Origin: Phenylobacterium sp.
Lineage (GTDB): Bacteria; Pseudomonadota; Alphaproteobacteria; Caulobacterales; Caulobacteraceae
Direction of reading: 5' to 3'
DNA length: 50,174 nucleotides
Assembly (NCBI RefSeq): GCF_016793225.1
Contig: NZ_JAEUMN010000107.1
Span: forward strand, 1-50,174
Shown: positions 7,816-16,217 of the stretch, one piece after another
Layout: each line of letters opens with the position of its first letter
Numbering within the stretch: position 1 is the first letter of the stretch
The notes under the pieces: model-generated
What the model was told of the DNA's origin: nothing
The model's input: the letters and a program-made list of their open reading frames with translations, nothing else
Databases searched by the model: none
Made by a program: the position numbers and the translations under genes

Positions 7816-8010
7816 ATGCTCTTCACGTTCTACCCCTGCCGAGCGGACGGTTCGTCCACGGCCCTGGAAACCTTCGACTGCGCGGACGACGACGGCGCCC
7901 TGAACCGCGCGGAGCGGGTGCTGGCCGAGCACCTGAGTTCGGTGGAGGTGGTCGTGTGGCAGGGCGAGCGCCGCGTCGGCGCCGTGAGCCGGGCGGCCCT
8001 GCCGGCCTGA
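7816..8010 (+). CDS. Small hypothetical protein, 64 aa
   Basis: The ATG at 7816 is preferred because the protein starts MLFTFYPCRADGSSTALETFD right after a poorly coding upstream stretch, with an AG-rich ribosome site (gagagggag) about 9 bases before. The protein is acidic, with Cys8 and Cys22, a helix 'GALNRAERVLAEHLSSVEVVVW' and a beta strand end. It resembles many short Caulobacteraceae proteins of unknown role that begin with the same aromatic 'FxFYPCRxDG' pattern. It is cytosolic by composition. No motif points to a function. Confidence 0.65.
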   Translation: MLFTFYPCRADGSSTALETFDCADDDGALNRAERVLAEHLSSVEVVVWQGERRVGAVSRAALPA

Positions 8011-8058
8011 AGGCCGCGCCCCCTTGCCCTGAGCGGCGGCATCAGCCAAAGCGTTCTC

Positions 8059-8238
8059 ATGCCCAAGGTCTCCCGCGCCATCGTCGCGGTCCGTATCCTG
8101 ACGGCCGTCAGCGTGGCGCTGGCGGTCATGTGCGCCGTGCTCGCCTGGGCCTGGAGCGCCGCGCGCGAGGAGGCCGCCTGCTGGCGCACCGCCGCGGAGT
8201 TCCAGCTTCAGCCCGAGGGCGGCTGCCCGGGCGGCTGA
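8059..8238 (+). CDS. Small single-pass membrane protein, 59 aa
   Basis: The ATG at 8059 opens a 59-residue frame to the TGA at 8236-8238. The translation starts MPKVSRAIVAVRILTAVSVA and has one hydrophobic helix (about residues 8-32) preceded by basic residues. This predicts an N-in inner-membrane anchor, or an uncleaved signal, with a ~27-residue periplasmic tail holding two Cys. It lies 48 bases after the 64-aa gene in the same direction, so it may be co-transcribed. Its function is unknown. Confidence 0.5.
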   Translation: MPKVSRAIVAVRILTAVSVALAVMCAVLAWAWSAAREEAACWRTAAEFQLQPEGGCPGG

Positions 8239-8283
8239 CGCGGCCGGGCGCGACCCCTGCGGCGACGACGATCGCCGCGGCGC

Positions 8284-8763
8284 TCAGGCGTTGAAGCGGC
8301 CGCCGACCACGCAGCTCGCCTTGCCGTCCTGCATCCTGATCGTCGCCCGCTGGCCGTAGGGCGGCTGGAAGGTGACCGGCCCGTCGACCGTGGACACCGT
8401 CACGGCGCCCGGATTGTTGAACATGCAGACGTGGTAGGACTCGCCCGGCCACCACCACCGCTCGGGCACGGCCGCGCAGCTGACGGCGGCGAACTGCCGG
8501 GTGATCTGGTGGCCGCCATAGCTGAACTGCCGCGGCGCGCTGCGGTGGTTGGTGGCCCAGGACGCCGGCGTCTCGACGATGTCGCACGGGGGGCCCGTGA
8601 ACGACCACTCGGTCTGCAGCGCCCGCGCCTCGCTCCAGGTCTGCCAGACGACGAAGCTGGGCAGGGCGCAGACGAGGGCGAGGCAGATCACGGCCTGCGC
8701 CGCCAGGGCCCACCAGGCCCGCCAGCCGCCGCCGAGGGTCCGGGGCGCATAGGTCTGCGTCAT
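8284..8763 (-). CDS. Membrane-anchored hypothetical protein with Cys pairs
   Basis: 159 residues. One hydrophobic segment (about 16-42) follows a short cytoplasmic N-terminus, so the remainder faces the periplasm. The soluble part contains four Cys ('GPPCDIV', 'VSCAAVPERWWWPG', 'HVCMFN', 'ASCVVGG') that could form two disulfides, plus several Trp/Tyr. I recognise no family. It is the last gene of a minus-strand run that begins with podJ. The gap to the preceding gene is 65 bases, so co-transcription is possible but not shown. Confidence 0.65.
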   Translation of the reverse strand: MTQTYAPRTLGGGWRAWWALAAQAVICLALVCALPSFVVWQTWSEARALQTEWSFTGPPCDIVETPASWATNHRSAPRQFSYGGHQITRQFAAVSCAAVPERWWWPGESYHVCMFNNPGAVTVSTVDGPVTFQPPYGQRATIRMQDGKASCVVGGRFNA

Positions 8764-8828
8764 CCCGCCGGTTCCGCGCTCGTCATGCGAGGGAGGCTAC
8801 TTGCTGAGCCCGCCGCCGTCGACGGACT

Positions 8829-9308
8829 CTAGTCGGAAAGGCGGATGTCCACGCGGCACCCGTCGGGCGTCGCCACCAGCTCGAGCGAGGCCGCGCCGAA
8901 GCGCCACAGCGCCGTGGCCGCACGCCCCGACCGATGAATCCGGACGCGGCCGAGGTAGAGGCTGACCTCGTCTGCGGTGAGCCGCAGGTCGCCGGCGGGA
9001 TCGCCGCCTCGGCGAACGAGGGCGCTGAATGCGGTCGCCGGGCGGTCTCGCGGGGCGTGCGGATCGAGGGCGGCGGAAAGCGGTCGTACGAGCCCGGGCA
9101 GGAACGGCTGCGCCGTGGGGATCTCGACCCGGCCGTCCGTCTCGCCGAAACGCTGGACCAGGTCCGCCGCCGTCAGGCGCCAGGGGACGCCGCGCTGGTC
9201 GAGCAGGGTGTGTATGGGCGTCGCGTCGGGCGGTCCGCTCCAGCGCTGCGTGGGATCGTGCGCGCGGCGTCTCGACCGAAGGCTCCCGAACAGGCGGGCG
9301 AGCGGCAT
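8829..9308 (-). CDS. Hypothetical protein, 159 aa
   Basis: A basic N-terminus (MPLARLFGSLRSRRR) is followed by a soluble alpha/beta region without signal peptide or membrane helix. The pattern 'PIHTLLDQRGVPWRLTAADL...FG' near residues 30-55 and the beta-rich C-terminus ('ATALWRFGAASLELVATPDG') suggest a small folded domain. I do not recognise the family. It follows the DUF3429 gene by 67 bases on the same strand, so it probably belongs to the podJ-distal run. Confidence 0.6.
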   Translation of the reverse strand: MPLARLFGSLRSRRRAHDPTQRWSGPPDATPIHTLLDQRGVPWRLTAADLVQRFGETDGRVEIPTAQPFLPGLVRPLSAALDPHAPRDRPATAFSALVRRGGDPAGDLRLTADEVSLYLGRVRIHRSGRAATALWRFGAASLELVATPDGCRVDIRLSD

Positions 9309-9375
9309 GGTCAGGGATGATGCGCTCCAGGCCGCGCAAGGCCAAGCTGTTTCGCCGCGCGGGTCGCGGGGCGGC

Positions 9376-9843
9376 TCAGCTCGACATCGCCTTCTCGAGC
9401 GCGAGCGCGAGGGAGACGCAGGCCCCGGCGGTGAGCGTGGTCGAGAGCATCGGATACCGGCTGGGCGTGTCGGGCGTCTGGTGGTCGAAGAGCCACTGGA
9501 TCAGGAAGGCGGCGATGAAGCCGCCGAGAATCCAGGTGTCCGGCGCGCGGTTATGGGCGAGCAGCACGACCCACGCCGCGACGGCGCACATGGCCGAGAA
9601 GGCCTGCCGGGTCAGCCGCGGACTCGGCTCGCGGGTCTCGAGGCCCCACCGGACGCCCCCGAGGAACGCCAGAACCACGGCGCTCCAGCCGAGCAGGCCC
9701 GTCAGCGCCGCGCGCATCAGGTCGGCGGGGCCGAAGCAATACAGCAGCGCCGCGACCGGGAAGGGCGACAGGGCGAGGAGGGCGATCGCCCAAAGTCCCG
9801 CCGGGATGGATTCCGCCCGCGGAACGGACCGCACGTCATCCAT
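9376..9843 (-). CDS. DUF3429 family integral membrane protein
   Basis: 155 residues from the ATG at 9843; a TTG two codons upstream is the only alternative. Five hydrophobic helices are visible. The hallmark is 'GWSAVVLAFLGGVRWGLE' (about 50-70), the conserved core of the DUF3429 family found in Proteobacteria and mitochondria (TMEM69-like). The biochemical role is unknown. The start lies only 6 bases after the stop of the TIGR02186 gene, so the two are almost certainly translated from one mRNA. Confidence 0.85.
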   Translation of the reverse strand: MDDVRSVPRAESIPAGLWAIALLALSPFPVAALLYCFGPADLMRAALTGLLGWSAVVLAFLGGVRWGLETREPSPRLTRQAFSAMCAVAAWVVLLAHNRAPDTWILGGFIAAFLIQWLFDHQTPDTPSRYPMLSTTLTAGACVSLALALEKAMSS

Positions 9844-9849
9844 GAGCAA

Positions 9850-10671
9850 TCATTCTCTCCGGAATGCCGTCGAAGCCGCCCAACCGGCCCCAAGCGCAAA
9901 CGCCATGGCGGCCAGACCGTAGGACCATGGGCCCTGATGAGCCCAGACGTAAAGAGCCCTTTCGATGCCGACCTTTTCGACCGTGAGGGTCCGGGTTCGC
10001 CGCGAGACGGCGCGCCCGTTCTGGAACAGCAGGATGTCGACGCGATAGACGCCTGTCGGCGCGCCCGTCGGAAGCGCGATCTCGGCCCGGAAGAGCCCGC
10101 GGTCCACAAAGCGCACGCCGCCGTCGTCCTCGTGGTAGAGCCCCGCCTTCTCCTTCAGCCGCACGACCGCCCGCCGCCACACGAAGTAGTCGCCGCCCAG
10201 GCGCGAGACCACGACGTCCTTGACGCCGTAGCGGGTCTCGACCCGCTGCTCGGCCGGCGCGTTGATGGTGAGGTGGTCGATGCCCGCGCCCAGGCGCCGC
10301 AGGGTCCCGAAGGTGGCGATGTCCCCCAGCGGCCGGTTCGAGGCGGCGCGGTAGAACCCCGGCGCGCCGCGGAAGACCACGGGGCGGCTGTTGAGCCATA
10401 GTCCGGCGACCTGCTGCTTGCGGGACAGGCGGACCGGCTGCTCGGGTCCGCGGACGAGGATCACCACGTCGCTGGGCCGGGCCGCGGCGTCGAAGACGGC
10501 GCCGTAGAGGACGATGCGGGCGCCCCGGAAGTCCGACTTCACCTGTACGGTCGCGTCGGTGAGCGCCGCCGAGATCACCGGCGACGCCGCGGCCGCCGGA
10601 GAGGGCGGGAGGGGCGGCGATGGCGGCCCGGGGGCGGCGATGGCCGCCAGCGCGGCGAGAGCTGCGATCAT
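9850..10671 (-). CDS. TIGR02186 family envelope protein
   Basis: 273 residues. An N-terminal signal-like stretch (MIAALAALAAIAAPG) is followed by a large beta-rich exported region. One C-terminal hydrophobic helix ('SYGLAAMAFALGAGWAAS') ends in a basic tail, so the protein is anchored in the inner membrane with the main domain in the periplasm. Sequence and context fit TIGR02186, an alphaproteobacterial family of unknown function usually encoded next to a TSUP permease. Its ATG (10671-10669) overlaps the TGA of the permease gene (10670-10668) as ATGA, implying translational coupling. The pair may form one envelope complex; that is inference from context. Confidence 0.85.
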   Translation of the reverse strand: MIAALAALAAIAAPGPPSPPLPPSPAAAASPVISAALTDATVQVKSDFRGARIVLYGAVFDAAARPSDVVILVRGPEQPVRLSRKQQVAGLWLNSRPVVFRGAPGFYRAASNRPLGDIATFGTLRRLGAGIDHLTINAPAEQRVETRYGVKDVVVSRLGGDYFVWRRAVVRLKEKAGLYHEDDGGVRFVDRGLFRAEIALPTGAPTGVYRVDILLFQNGRAVSRRTRTLTVEKVGIERALYVWAHQGPWSYGLAAMAFALGAGWAASTAFRRE

Positions 10672-11591
10672 CCGCTTGCTCCCGACAGCAGGACGAAGGG
10701 CTCCTCCGGAGCCAGGAACAGGCCCAGCCCCATGCGCAGCCCGACGATGAGGACGATGAGGGCGAGGATGGCCCTGAGCTCCTCCGCCCGGAAGCGGGAC
10801 GAGGCCCGCGCGCCGAACTGAGCGCCGATGATCCCGCCCAGGATCAGCAGCGCGGCGAGCAGGATGTCGACGGTCTGGTTGCGTCCCGCCTGCAGCACGC
10901 CGGTCAGGCTGGCGGTCACGATGATCTGGAGGAGGCTCGTGCCGACCACCATGCTGGCGGGCATGCGCAGGACGTAGACCATGGCCGGGACGAGGATGAA
11001 GCCGCCGCCGACGCCCATGATCGCCGACAGCACGCCCACGAAGGCGCCGAGCATGAGCGGCGGGATGACGCTGATGTAGAGCCGCGAGCGCGGGAACCGC
11101 ATCTTCAAGGGAAGGCCGTACAGCCAGATCGGCCGGCGGTCGCGCCGGGGCGGCTTGGGCTCTCCCCGGCGGCGCCGCAGGATCGCGCCGAGGCTCTCGA
11201 TCAGCATCAGGCCGCCGATCACGCTCAGGAACAGCAGATAGGACACCGACACCACCAGGTCGGCCTGCCCGAGGAGCCGCAGCCAGCGGAAGAACTCGAC
11301 GCCGGCGAAGGCGCCGACGACGCCGCCGGCCGCCAGGACCCCGCCCATGCGCAGGTCCACCGCCCGGCTCCGGCTGTAGGCCATGACGCTGGACATCGAG
11401 GACGCCGCCACATGGTTGGCCATGGACGAGACGGCGACCGGGGCCGGAATGCCCAGGAACACCAGCATCGGCGTCATCAGGAAGCCGCCGCCGATGCCGA
11501 ACATTCCGGAGATGAAGCCCACGACGGCGCCCAGGGCGACGATGAGCGGCGCGTTCACGGAGACTTCGGCGATGGGCAGATAGATGTCCAC
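10668..11591 (-). CDS. TSUP (TauE/SafE) family permease
   Basis: 307 residues beginning at a GTG codon (11591). The protein has eight or so hydrophobic segments in two homologous halves, each opening with the TSUP signature: 'GFISGMFGIGGGFLMTPMLV' (about 25-44) and 'GVLSAIMGVGGGFILVPAMV' (second half). TSUP proteins export small organosulfur or organic anions such as sulfite, sulfoacetate or taurine-derived compounds. A basic loop ('RRRRGEPKPPRRDRRP') separates the halves. It is translationally coupled to the TIGR02186 gene and lies 32 bases after podJ on the same strand. The substrate cannot be read from sequence. Confidence 0.9.
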   Translation of the reverse strand: MDIYLPIAEVSVNAPLIVALGAVVGFISGMFGIGGGFLMTPMLVFLGIPAPVAVSSMANHVAASSMSSVMAYSRSRAVDLRMGGVLAAGGVVGAFAGVEFFRWLRLLGQADLVVSVSYLLFLSVIGGLMLIESLGAILRRRRGEPKPPRRDRRPIWLYGLPLKMRFPRSRLYISVIPPLMLGAFVGVLSAIMGVGGGFILVPAMVYVLRMPASMVVGTSLLQIIVTASLTGVLQAGRNQTVDILLAALLILGGIIGAQFGARASSRFRAEELRAILALIVLIVGLRMGLGLFLAPEEPFVLLSGASG

Positions 11592-11623
11592 GGACCCGCG
11601 CTACGACCGGAGCGGGTTCGAGG

Positions 11624-14083
11624 TCAACGCGCCGCGGTGATGATGGGGCCGCCGTCGACCTGCTCGCGCCGGTATTCGGCCAGGGCGCGATCGTAGGCGA
11701 CGCTGGCGCGACCATCGATGGGGCCGCTGTAGTAGCCGAGGCGGGCCAGGACGCCCTGGGTCTGCCGCACGTTCATGGACCCGCCGGCCAGGCTCGCCCC
11801 GCCGCCGGCGGCCGGCTCGCGGGACGCCATGGGCTTCGCCGCCGGCTTCGTCCGCGGGCTGAGGTCGCTCAGCGCGCGCCGGGCTTCCGCGTCGCCGCGC
11901 GAAGCCGCCTGACCGAACCAGTGGCGCGCTGCGGCGAGATCCCGCGGCACGCCGCTGCCGGACTGATAGAGCAGGCCGAGATTGTACTGGCTCTCGACGA
12001 CGCCGGCCTCGGCCGCCTTCCGGAACCAGCGGGCGGCGCTGACCGCATCGGCCGGCCCGCCTTCCCCCCGGAAGAGATAGACCGCCAGGTTGTGCATGGC
12101 CTTGGCGTCGCCGGCCTCGGCCGCCAGGATCGTCAGGCGACGGGCTTCCACGGGGTCGCGCGGCAGGCCGGCTTCGCCGCTGTCGTAGAGCTGGGCGAGA
12201 TACAGCAGCGCCGGGGCGTGACCCGTCTGGGCGAGGGCCTTCAGTTGCGGCAGGGCGCCCGGAAGGCCGGCCTCCACGTCCGCCCGGACCTGGGCGAAGA
12301 CCGGGGGCGGGGCGCGGTCGGTCGCATCGACCGGCGTGGCGGCCAGCGACGCGGGGCCGCGGGCCATGGCGGCCCGCGACGTCTCGGGCAGCTTCGCCTG
12401 TTCGACGGCCGGAGCCGGGCCCTGCATGAGGGTGAGGCCCGCGGCGCCGACGCTCAGGAACGCCGCGCCGCCGGCGATCATCATCGCGGTCTGCAGCGCG
12501 GTGTTGGGCGCGGGCCGGCGAGGCTTGGCGCCGAACCCCTGGAACAGCCGCCCCGTCGCGGACGCGGAGTCGACCCGCGCGCGCATCTCGAGCGGCTGCG
12601 CCTTGGCCGCCCGCGCCGCGACCCTTGCGCGCTCGATGACCTCGCGCGTGGAAAGCTCCGCGTTCGCCTCGGCCGTTTCCTTGCGCGACTCGAACAGCGC
12701 CTCGTCGACGTCATCGGCGATCGGCGCGAACTCCTGCGGGATGTCCGCTTCGGGAACGTCCAGGTCGAGGCGGCGCCAAGGCGGGCTCACCACCTCGTGC
12801 TCCGGCTCCGCCTCCGCGCGCGACAGCAGCTCGGGCCCGAAGGGCGCGGCGGCCGGGTCGGCGGCGCCCGCGTTCAGGTTCCGCACGATGTCGGTCCAGT
12901 TCGGATCGGCCGCTTCGGTCTCCGGCGGGGCCGCAGGCGCGGCCTCGACGGCGGCGGCGAGGTCCTCGTCCTGTGCGGCTGCGTCCGCAGCCGGGCGCCC
13001 GGACAGGGATTTGGTGACCTTCGACAGCTCGGCCTGCAGGCGCTCGAACGCCTCGGCCTGCGTCTGCTCCTGGCGTGCGAGCCGCAACTCCACCGCGCCG
13101 GCGATGCGCGCCACCTCCGTCCCCACCTGATCGATGGCCTCGGCGCTCTTCGCGTCGACGTCGCCGAGCTTCCGGCTCACCGCCTCGGCCATGGCGAGCA
13201 CCTGGCGGCCGATGTCTTCGACCGCCTGCACGGAGCGGCGCTCCGCCGCGCGGACCTGCTCGGTGAGCTCCGCGAACCGGGTCTCGATGCCGGCCCCGGC
13301 CGCCGTGGAGAGCATCTCCGCCACCTGGCCGCGGGTCGCCTCGACCTTCTCCGTGAGAGTCTGGGCCAGGGCTTCGAAGCGCGCGTCCAGGGGAGCCGCC
13401 GAGTGCCCCGCGCCCCCCTCGACCGCGGAGAGCCGCCGGTCGAGGCCCGCCAGGGCGTTCGTCAGGTCCTCGAGAGCCGTCGTCGTGTGAGCCTCAGCCG
13501 CCGCGAGGCGCTCGCCCAGGCGTTGCAGCACGGTCTCGACCACGATCTCGGGTTCGGCCCGGGCCAGTCGCGTCTCGAGCGCGCGGAGCGCCTCGGCCGA
13601 CCGCGGGCCGGCCGGCTCCGACTCCAGCCGTCCCAGGCGCTCGCCCAGGCTGCCCTGGTGGGTCTGGGCCTCGGCGAGCAGGCTTTCCAGATGGTTCGAG
13701 CGCGCCTGCTGCTCGCGCTCGGACGCCTCGATCCGCGCCAGGGCCTGGCGGACCGAATGCTCGATGCCGTTGATCGCCAGGCCGGTGCGCGTTTCCGAGG
13801 CTTCGATGCGGTCGGTCAGGCGGTCCAGGGCCGCGGCGACGCCGGCGAGTTCCGGCTGTGGCGGCGCGCTGGGGACGGGGCGAAGGCGCGGCTCTTCCGC
13901 CATGCGCGACAGGCGCTCGCCGAACTGGCTCTCGACCGTGATCTCGTCGGGGATGTCATCCTCGAGGATGACTCGGTTCAGCCACTCGCCGAGCGTCATG
14001 CCCGAGCGCCTGGCGAGGTCCTTGGCGACCTCTCGGGCCTTGGGGTCGATCCCCTTCACGCTCCAGGGCGCCCCCGCGCTCAT
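11624..14083 (-). CDS. podJ: PodJ-like polar organising protein (coiled coil, TM, Sel1 repeats)
   Basis: 819 residues. The N-terminus 'MSAGAPWSVKGIDPKAREVA' followed by 'ARRSGMTLGEWLNRVI' is typical of PodJ. About residues 80-360 are coiled-coil, and 365-520 are a Pro/Ala/acidic linker. One membrane helix spans about 529-553. Residues 607-742 are Sel1-type repeats ('AMHNLAVYLFRGEG', 'SQYNLGLLYQSGSGVPRDL'), and 770-808 resemble a peptidoglycan-binding module ('VRQTQGVLARLGYYSGPIDG'). In Caulobacter, PodJ organises the flagellated/piliated pole, binds PleC and is cleaved in the periplasm; that protein is longer (about 974 aa), mostly in the coiled coil. The gene heads a minus-strand run with TSUP, TIGR02186 and DUF3429. 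Confidence 0.87.
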   Translation of the reverse strand: MSAGAPWSVKGIDPKAREVAKDLARRSGMTLGEWLNRVILEDDIPDEITVESQFGERLSRMAEEPRLRPVPSAPPQPELAGVAAALDRLTDRIEASETRTGLAINGIEHSVRQALARIEASEREQQARSNHLESLLAEAQTHQGSLGERLGRLESEPAGPRSAEALRALETRLARAEPEIVVETVLQRLGERLAAAEAHTTTALEDLTNALAGLDRRLSAVEGGAGHSAAPLDARFEALAQTLTEKVEATRGQVAEMLSTAAGAGIETRFAELTEQVRAAERRSVQAVEDIGRQVLAMAEAVSRKLGDVDAKSAEAIDQVGTEVARIAGAVELRLARQEQTQAEAFERLQAELSKVTKSLSGRPAADAAAQDEDLAAAVEAAPAAPPETEAADPNWTDIVRNLNAGAADPAAAPFGPELLSRAEAEPEHEVVSPPWRRLDLDVPEADIPQEFAPIADDVDEALFESRKETAEANAELSTREVIERARVAARAAKAQPLEMRARVDSASATGRLFQGFGAKPRRPAPNTALQTAMMIAGGAAFLSVGAAGLTLMQGPAPAVEQAKLPETSRAAMARGPASLAATPVDATDRAPPPVFAQVRADVEAGLPGALPQLKALAQTGHAPALLYLAQLYDSGEAGLPRDPVEARRLTILAAEAGDAKAMHNLAVYLFRGEGGPADAVSAARWFRKAAEAGVVESQYNLGLLYQSGSGVPRDLAAARHWFGQAASRGDAEARRALSDLSPRTKPAAKPMASREPAAGGGASLAGGSMNVRQTQGVLARLGYYSGPIDGRASVAYDRALAEYRREQVDGGPIITAAR

Positions 14084-14215
14084 CCGAATCGCATCTCCGA
14101 TGAAGGGAAACGCTACCGGCCATTTGTGGGGGTGTAAACGAAGCCTTAACGCAACATATAGTGGCGAACCACCGTTCCTGTGGATGGCGCGACGCGATTG
14201 CGCTAGGGCTCCCGC

Positions 14216-14422
14216 ATGGATATCCGCACGGCGCTGGCGCTCTCAGGAGCCTGTCTGGCGGTCGGCGTCCTCGCGGGCTGGCGGGGCGCGCGACCACCGG
14301 ATCCGATGCGGGGGCCGCGCATGGTTCCCTGGCGCTTCCTCATGCTGCTGGCGGTCTCGGGCGCGATCATCTTCGGCTTTGCCGCTGCGCAGCTCGCCGG
14401 GTTCGGGCCGCCGCCTCGCTAA
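14216..14422 (+). CDS. Small two-helix membrane protein, 68 aa
   Basis: The ATG at 14216 opens a 68-residue protein with two hydrophobic helices (about 4-22 and 40-62) joined by a basic, Pro-rich loop ('GARPPDPMRGPRMVPWR'). This size and pattern recur in small Alphaproteobacterial inner-membrane proteins of unknown function. It overlaps the 3' end of the opposite-strand lysyltransferase by 4 bases (14419-14422) and is divergent from podJ, 132 bases away. The function is unknown. Confidence 0.7.
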   Translation: MDIRTALALSGACLAVGVLAGWRGARPPDPMRGPRMVPWRFLMLLAVSGAIIFGFAAAQLAGFGPPPR

Positions 14423-16095
14423 GCCGCCGCCTTGGGCTCTGAGGCGCCGGGCGGGTCGCCGTTGCGCTTCGGTCGTTTCGCGAGGCCGGCCATGCCGCCC
14501 GAGGCCAGGAGGCCGGCGTCGGCCATCAGCCGCGGGATCGCCCATTTGCGCGGCGCGGCCACGAAGCGGGGCTGCCAGGTCGGGTCGTACTTCGCCTTGT
14601 AGTGACGCACGCCCTGGAAGTTGTAGATCTCCTCGCCCCGGTCATAGATCAGCCGGCCGACCCGGCTGAGCGTCGGCGCGAGGGGACGGTCGTCGAGCCC
14701 GGAAAGCGGCGCCATGCCGAAGTCGAACGCGGCGTATCCCTGCTCCTGGCCCCACCGGATGAGCTCCACGAACAGGAAGTCCATGATCCGCGGCGGGCCT
14801 TCGGGCACGAAGCGCATCAGGTCGATGGAGAAGGCGCTGCGGGAGGCCACCGGCCAGAGCGTGGCGAAGGCGATGATCCGGCCGTCCCAGCGCACGACGG
14901 CGATGGGGAACTCCAGCACATAGGGCTCGATGAAGCCGCCGAGGGAAAATCCCTTCTCGCCGCCGGCGTGCGTCTCGAGCCAGGCGTCCGAGATGCGGCG
15001 GAACTCGGGCATGAGGGGCGGGATGTCCGGAGGCTGGATCATCTCGAAGACGGCGCCGTCGTCCTTGGCGCGGCGCCACGCGCGGCGAAGGTTGCCCCGG
15101 CGCGTGCCTTCGATGGTGAAGCTCTCCAGGGGCGCCACCGCGCCCTCGCCCATCTTCTGGATGGCGAAACCCAGCTCGACGATGTCGGGCAGGTCGTCGG
15201 CCTCGAGATTGTAGAAGCCGGGGCGGGCCGCGTGGGCGTCCGCCAGTTCGCGGAACCGCCAGAGCAGTTCCAGGCGCTCGTCGCGCCGCCCCACGGTCGA
15301 GCCCAGGGCGATCCAGCTGCGCCCGCGGACGCCGAACATGAGGAAGCTCTCGCCCGAGGCGGAGAACAGGAACCGCTTGTCGCCGAGGAGGGCCAGGTTC
15401 GACGTGGGCCGCGCGACCTCGGCCTTCGCCAGGATCGCCCTGACGCGGTCCAGGTCGGGGTCTTCCTCGCCCACGATCGGCGGCATCGCGGCCGATCCCA
15501 GCATGCGCCAGACCCCGAAGACGAACAGCAGGATGGCCGCGCCGCCCCAGGCCCGGAGGGAACGCGCGGCGTCCTCGTCCGCCATCACCTGCCACCAGGG
15601 GAATTCGCCGTAGTCCGCGTTCTGGAACGACCACAGGCCGATCATCCCCGCGCCGAGCAGGAAGCAGGCGGCGGAGAACAGCCACCCGGGGGTCACCTCC
15701 ATCCGCGTGAGCGCGGCCTTCCGGGGAAACGCATGGTGGAACGGCGCGAGGGCGACCGCGAGCGCGGCCAGCATGGCCGTCTCCTCCCACACGAAGCCCT
15801 TGATCAGGCTCAGCGGGGCCGCGACCAGCAGGGTCACGATGGTGGCGGCCCAGGCGGCGTCGAGCCGGGCGCGCAGGCCGAAGGCCAGGACCACGAGGAC
15901 CAGCCCGAGGATGCTCGACAGGAAGTGGCTGATCTCGATCAGGATCGCCGGCTCGATCTCCATCACGCGTATGAAGCGCGTGGGGATCGAGGGGCGCGCG
16001 CCGGACGCGAGCAGCAGCACCCCCAAGGCCAGCGTCAGCAGCGCAGCGCCCCAGGGGGCGAGGGCGGTGACGGCGGGATGGCGGAGAAAGCGCAT
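14419..16095 (-). CDS. Phosphatidylglycerol lysyltransferase-like protein (MprF/LpiA, DUF2156)
   Basis: 558 residues. The N-terminal ~220 residues hold about six membrane helices, fewer than the full flippase domain of Staphylococcus MprF. The C-terminal half (about 235-530) is the DUF2156 aminoacyl transferase domain, with 'GDKRFLFSASGESFLMFGVR' opening it and 'RIMDFLFVELIRWGQEQGYA' plus 'FDFGMAPLSGL' near the end. The domain transfers lysine (or another aminoacyl group) from tRNA to phosphatidylglycerol, reducing surface negative charge and protecting against cationic peptides and acid. No atvA/virJ-like partner is adjacent. Its promoter region is shared with the dehydrogenase array, so the palindrome at 16133-16148 could affect both. 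Confidence 0.85.
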   Translation of the reverse strand: MRFLRHPAVTALAPWGAALLTLALGVLLLASGARPSIPTRFIRVMEIEPAILIEISHFLSSILGLVLVVLAFGLRARLDAAWAATIVTLLVAAPLSLIKGFVWEETAMLAALAVALAPFHHAFPRKAALTRMEVTPGWLFSAACFLLGAGMIGLWSFQNADYGEFPWWQVMADEDAARSLRAWGGAAILLFVFGVWRMLGSAAMPPIVGEEDPDLDRVRAILAKAEVARPTSNLALLGDKRFLFSASGESFLMFGVRGRSWIALGSTVGRRDERLELLWRFRELADAHAARPGFYNLEADDLPDIVELGFAIQKMGEGAVAPLESFTIEGTRRGNLRRAWRRAKDDGAVFEMIQPPDIPPLMPEFRRISDAWLETHAGGEKGFSLGGFIEPYVLEFPIAVVRWDGRIIAFATLWPVASRSAFSIDLMRFVPEGPPRIMDFLFVELIRWGQEQGYAAFDFGMAPLSGLDDRPLAPTLSRVGRLIYDRGEEIYNFQGVRHYKAKYDPTWQPRFVAAPRKWAIPRLMADAGLLASGGMAGLAKRPKRNGDPPGASEPKAAA

Positions 16096-16132
16096 CGAAT
16101 CGCTTGTATAGGCGACGTTGGCTGCGGTGTGC

Positions 16133-16148
16133 TCAAACGTCCGTTTGA
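16133..16148. promoter_or_regulatory. PsrA/FadR-like palindromic operator candidate
   Basis: TCAAACGTCCGTTTGA is a perfect inverted repeat with 7-bp arms and a 2-bp centre. It sits in the 122-base gap between the divergent lysyltransferase gene and the first acyl-CoA dehydrogenase. It fits the published pattern for PsrA-type TetR regulators of fatty-acid breakdown, [C/G]AAAC-N(2-4)-GTTT[G/C] (here CAAAC-GTCC-GTTTG). The match and the neighbour make a fatty acyl-CoA-responsive operator plausible. No TetR gene lies in the window, so the regulator would act from elsewhere. Confidence 0.55.
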
Positions 16149-16217
16149 TTGCCCTTGCCCGTGGTCCGGCGGTCGCTAGAGTTGGCGATCAAAGTGCAAG
16201 TATCTTGGGAGACCGGC

